Below are positions 13,555 through 16,548 of a stretch of 16,548 nucleotides of DNA, piece by piece; within the stretch, counting starts at the first letter, position 1; each line of letters begins with the position of its first letter. Below the pieces are notes generated by a model, which was not told where the DNA came from, did not search any database, and worked only from the letters and a program-made list of their open reading frames with translations. This stretch comes from JACTOJ01 sp032335695 (GTDB lineage Bacteria; Bacillota; Clostridia; Clostridiales; Clostridiaceae). The DNA is taken from positions 1 through 16,548 of the forward strand of contig NZ_JACTOJ010000045.1 of the NCBI RefSeq assembly GCF_032335695.1, given 5' to 3'. Position numbers and translations under genes: made by a program.

Positions 13555-13596
13555 TAGTACAACAATCGACACTTTGCATCAAACATGAGGTGTACT

Positions 13597-15897
13597 ATGA
13601 ACTTAAAAATATACAATTTTATAAATTCAAACGACTTAAATGTATTTTTGAACAAATTTAATGACTTTTGTGGAATTAATTGTATGCTTATAGATTTAAA
13701 TGGCGATATATTGATTGAAAGAGATATAAAAAACGCATGCTGGCATAGTTCCATTGATACTGCAGATTGTAAAAGCTGTTTTAAACATTCTAAAGAGTTT
13801 ATCTCTCAATTAAAGCCTGGAGATAAATTTATCTGCAGCCAATGTTCTATGGGCCTTACCGCAGTATACATACCTATATACGCTAAGAATGATCTATTGG
13901 CCTACTTATATTGCGGAGAATTTTCAGTAAGCCCTTCCAATAATCAAGATACTGATACAGAAGCAGCTGCTATATATAACTCAGACAATATTAATTCTGT
14001 TTATAATATATCCAGCAATAGATTGAAATGCATAATAGATTTTATGGTATTACTGGCAAAATCAATAGAGACTTTTATTTCGAGCGAATTGGAAAATATG
14101 CAGCTTAATGAAGAATTAATGTCCAATTATGAAAAGCTTGAGTCTACCTATGAAGAGCTTCTGGCTGCGGAAGATGAGCTTAAAGTTCAGTTTGCTGAAC
14201 TACAGGATAATAAAAACTTTCTTGAACAAAGCGAGGAAAGATATAAACTTGCCTTAAATTCTTCTCACGATGGCATATGGGATTGGGATATAACTAACAA
14301 TAATTTCTATTATTCAGAAAGATGGGCTAATATGCTTGGCTATACTAAGCATACATTACCATTAAAGAACACTTCCTGGAGAAGCTTAATTCATCCTGAG
14401 GATTTAGAAATCTTTGATATAAATATTAACAATTACATTAGTAAAATCTCTGATAAATACAAATGCGAATATAGAATAAAAAAGAGTGATGAAACTTATA
14501 TTTGGATATCTGATGCAGGCAGCGCAAGTTGGGATTCTTCAGGACATCCTGTTAGAATAGTAGGCTGCCATACAGATATAACCGAGCAAAAAAACTTATC
14601 AGAAAAAGTTAACAAATTGGCATATTTAGATACTCTTACTGAGCTGCCTAACATGCACTCCCTTTACACTGATTTAAATGAGCTTTGCAGTAATAAGCTA
14701 GACTTTTCTGTGGTATTTCTGGACATAGATAATTTTAAATCAATAAACGATACACTGAGCCACAGCTTTGGAGATAAATTATTGAAAAAATTATGCTTCA
14801 CTTTCTCCTCTTTAAATGAAGATAATTCTTCCCTATACAGGTGGGGCGGAGATGAATTTATATATGTACTGAGATATATAAATAACGAAACCTTATTATC
14901 TGAATTCATGGAGAAAATAGTAAAAAGCCTTTCTTCTCCAATAATAATAGATGAGGTAGAAATCTATGTAACTGCCAGTATTGGCGGATGCATATACCCT
15001 GCTCATGGAAATACTTCAGAAGATTTAATAAAAAACTCTGACACAGCCATGTTCCGTGCAAAAAGTCTGGGAAAGAACAACTATCAAATATATAATGAAA
15101 ATTTTTCACTTAATGTGATAGAGCAAGCTAACCTAGATAGAGACTTGAGAATAGCATTGAAAAATAATGAATTCCAGGTTTACTATCAACCTCGCGTCAA
15201 CGTAGAAAGCAATCATTTAGTAGGTATGGAAGCTCTCATAAGATGGGTTAAACCAGATGGTTCCATCATATCACCATTAAAATTTATACCAAAGGCGGAA
15301 GAGACAGGGCTTATAATTCCTATAGGGCATTTTGTGCTGAAAGAAACCTGCAGGCAGATGAAAGAATGGATTTACAAAGGCTATGATAATATTACAGTTT
15401 CCGTTAATTTATCAGCGAAACAAATTGAAGATCCTAACTTAATTAATACTATAAAAAGCTGTATCGAAGAAGCTTCTGTTCCATATTCCTGCATAGAATT
15501 AGAGATTACTGAAAGCGCTGCTATAAAAGATATGAATCAAACTATTTCCTTGCTTAAGGAACTCAAAGCAATAGGAATAAATGTGCTTTTAGATGACTTT
15601 GGTACAGGCTATTCTTCTCTTAACTTTTTAAGATTATTGCCTGTTACTACCATAAAAATAGACAAATCCTTTATAGATAAGGTTGAGGAAGAGACTGCAG
15701 AGAAAACTATTGTAAGCTCCATTATTTCTTTAGCTCACGATATAAGATTAAGAGTTATTGCTGAGGGAATCGAAAATTTATCTCAGCTAGACTTCCTTCA
15801 GAAAAATTCCTGTGATGAAGCCCAAGGTTACTACTTTAGTAAGCCTGTTCCTGCAGAAATTTTTGAAAAGTTATTAGAAAACAGGAATAACAAGTAA
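13597..15897 (+). CDS. PocR-PAS-GGDEF-EAL cyclic-di-GMP turnover protein
   Basis: Probable diguanylate cyclase/phosphodiesterase of 766 residues, without membrane segments. Order: PocR-type sensor at about 5-160 with seven Cys (25, 29, 48, 58, 61, 80, 83); coiled coil at about 165-215; PAS at about 212-335 (WDWDITNNNFYYSERWANML, ending DITEQKNL); GGDEF at about 340-500 with intact GGDEF (417-421) and the metal-site segment LDIDNFKSIN; EAL at about 508-760 with EAL (545-547), NLS, ELEITE, DDFGTG, KIDKSF and AEGIE all present. An RxxD inhibitory site before GGDEF is absent. Both activities look intact; which dominates is unknown. An ATG at 13585 would add four residues, but GAGGTG in that stretch favours 13597. 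Confidence 0.92.
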   Translation: MNLKIYNFINSNDLNVFLNKFNDFCGINCMLIDLNGDILIERDIKNACWHSSIDTADCKSCFKHSKEFISQLKPGDKFICSQCSMGLTAVYIPIYAKNDLLAYLYCGEFSVSPSNNQDTDTEAAAIYNSDNINSVYNISSNRLKCIIDFMVLLAKSIETFISSELENMQLNEELMSNYEKLESTYEELLAAEDELKVQFAELQDNKNFLEQSEERYKLALNSSHDGIWDWDITNNNFYYSERWANMLGYTKHTLPLKNTSWRSLIHPEDLEIFDININNYISKISDKYKCEYRIKKSDETYIWISDAGSASWDSSGHPVRIVGCHTDITEQKNLSEKVNKLAYLDTLTELPNMHSLYTDLNELCSNKLDFSVVFLDIDNFKSINDTLSHSFGDKLLKKLCFTFSSLNEDNSSLYRWGGDEFIYVLRYINNETLLSEFMEKIVKSLSSPIIIDEVEIYVTASIGGCIYPAHGNTSEDLIKNSDTAMFRAKSLGKNNYQIYNENFSLNVIEQANLDRDLRIALKNNEFQVYYQPRVNVESNHLVGMEALIRWVKPDGSIISPLKFIPKAEETGLIIPIGHFVLKETCRQMKEWIYKGYDNITVSVNLSAKQIEDPNLINTIKSCIEEASVPYSCIELEITESAAIKDMNQTISLLKELKAIGINVLLDDFGTGYSSLNFLRLLPVTTIKIDKSFIDKVEEETAEKTIVSSIISLAHDIRLRVIAEGIENLSQLDFLQKNSCDEAQGYYFSKPVPAEIFEKLLENRNNK

Positions 15898-15910
15898 ATA
15901 TCACCCTCTT

Positions 15911-15965
15911 GAAAGCTGTTGCACAACTAACTAAATAGTTAGCTGCGCAGCAGCTTTTGCTTTTT
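15911..15965 (+). terminator. Terminator of the GGDEF-EAL gene
   Basis: A long stem (left arm 15912-15932, right arm 15937-15957, a few mismatches and wobble pairs) is followed by TTTTGCTTTTT, 14 bp after the stop codon. Confidence 0.85.
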
Positions 15966-16041
15966 AGCTAAAATAAAAAACATATAGAATTTAGATTATA
16001 TTATCAACTTTTTTTGCACAAAAACATCACTTATAAATGTG

Positions 16042-16068
16042 ACATTTAACCCTTATCTTCATAAATTA
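16042..16068 (+). promoter_or_regulatory. Candidate sigma-K promoter of the collagen-like gene
   Basis: AC (16042-16043), 16 nt, then CATAAATTA (16060-16068), which fits the B. subtilis sigma-K pattern AC, 16-17 nt, CATANNNTA. It is about 55 bp before the start codon. The AT-rich setting makes chance matches possible. Confidence 0.5.
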
Positions 16069-16122
16069 TATAGTAGATATATTCTATATATTTCAATAAA
16101 ATTTTGGGAGGTAAAGTGGGAT

Positions 16123-16548
16123 ATGGAATTTTTTTATAAAGATCATAATAGATATGGATGTTATCCTCCTGTAAGTGATTTTGTACTTGGTACGGAACCG
16201 CCAATCTGGGGATTTCCTATAGCTACTGGACCTACCGGGCCTACCGGGCCTACTGGACCAGGAACTGGTGTTACTGGCCCTACTGGTGCCACCGGCTTAA
16301 ATGGTGTTACTGGTCCTACCGGCGCTACTGGCTTAGATGGTGTTACTGGTCCTACCGGCGCTACTGGCTTAGATGGTGTTACTGGTCCTACCGGTGCTAC
16401 TGGCTTAAATGGTGTTACCGGTCCTACTGGTGCTACTGGCTTAAATGGTGTTACTGGTCCTACCGGCGCTACTGGCTTAGATGGTGTTACTGGTCCTACC
16501 GGTGCTACTGGCTTAAATGGTGTTACTGGTCCTACCGGTGCTACTGGC
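16123..16548 (+). CDS. Collagen-like repeat protein (BclA-type), 5-prime part
   Basis: Open to the window's right edge; 142 codons are visible. A short N-terminal part (MEFFYKDHNRYGCYPPVSDF then VLGTEPPIWGFPIA, no signal peptide) is followed by Gly-X-Y triplets: TGPTGPTGPTGPGT, then 12-residue units GVTGPTGATGL(N/D). The Thr-rich GPT triplets resemble BclA-type spore surface (exosporium) proteins, where Thr residues carry sugars. Such proteins usually end in a globular C-terminal domain, which would lie outside the window. GGGAGG stands 11 nt before the ATG. A sigma-K-like promoter supports late mother-cell expression. The spore role is inferred. Confidence 0.85.
   Translation, partial: MEFFYKDHNRYGCYPPVSDFVLGTEPPIWGFPIATGPTGPTGPTGPGTGVTGPTGATGLNGVTGPTGATGLDGVTGPTGATGLDGVTGPTGATGLNGVTGPTGATGLNGVTGPTGATGLDGVTGPTGATGLNGVTGPTGATG
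16267..16548 (+). repeat. 36-bp tandem repeat inside the collagen-like gene
   Basis: Seven full units and one of 30 bp start at 16267, each encoding GVTGPTGATGL(N/D). The last residue runs N, D, D, N, N, D, N. The units differ only at scattered, mostly third, codon positions, so unit number can change by slippage or recombination. The array continues past the edge. Confidence 0.95.

Noticed and set aside
13555..13596. Cyclic-di-GMP riboswitch before the GGDEF-EAL gene
   Set aside because: The leader is only about 36 nt from the predicted transcription start, and the conserved riboswitch motifs are absent.
16267..16548. CRISPR array
   Set aside because: The 36-bp units are contiguous with no spacers and keep a collagen-like reading frame.

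Overview
The window looks like chromosome from a spore-forming Clostridium in the broad sense. It is very AT-rich with strong Shine-Dalgarno sites. It holds the conserved Firmicute block tRNA-Ser, SRP RNA, dnaX, ybaB/yaaK, recR, yaaL (DUF2508), bofA. Two candidate sporulation promoters (sigma-E type before bofA, sigma-K type before a collagen-like surface gene) fit a spore former. The species cannot be named from the sequence.

Layout, left to right. Bases 1-260 carry the promoter, boxA and leader of an rRNA operon running left out of the window (minus strand); the rRNA itself is not present. Then, all on the minus strand: plsY (phospholipid synthesis) and a two-gene ABC exporter of the LanF/BcrA type, whose permease has an unusually long coiled-coil loop. 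Bases 3890-8350 are an accessory patch. It contains decayed pieces of IS1182-family transposase on both sides, a broken GH25 lysozyme gene, and between them an intact blaI-blaR1 pair. The BlaR1-like protein has a DUF4309 (YjgB-like) domain in place of a penicillin-binding sensor domain. A 46-bp near-perfect palindrome overlaps the blaI promoter. Next come a small cysteine-rich thioredoxin-fold-like protein and the housekeeping block (bofA to tRNA-Ser), all on the minus strand.

From 13.5 kb the plus strand carries a PocR-PAS-GGDEF-EAL cyclic-di-GMP protein, divergent from tRNA-Ser. After its terminator comes the start of a collagen-like protein with perfect 36-bp repeats, which runs off the right edge.

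How the parts relate. DnaX, YbaB and RecR serve DNA replication and repair. The SRP RNA and tRNA-Ser lie about 10 nt apart and probably share one promoter. BofA restrains sigma-K activation, and the last gene may be a sigma-K target. BlaI and BlaR1 probably form a self-contained cell-envelope sensing switch. No beta-lactamase or other obvious target gene lies next to them, so the target is unknown. In B. subtilis bofA is followed directly by an rRNA operon; here about 8.9 kb lies between bofA and the rRNA promoter, so this gap looks like an insertion-prone site. The best candidate for something undescribed is the BlaI / M56-DUF4309 switch with its palindromic operator, between IS1182 relics.
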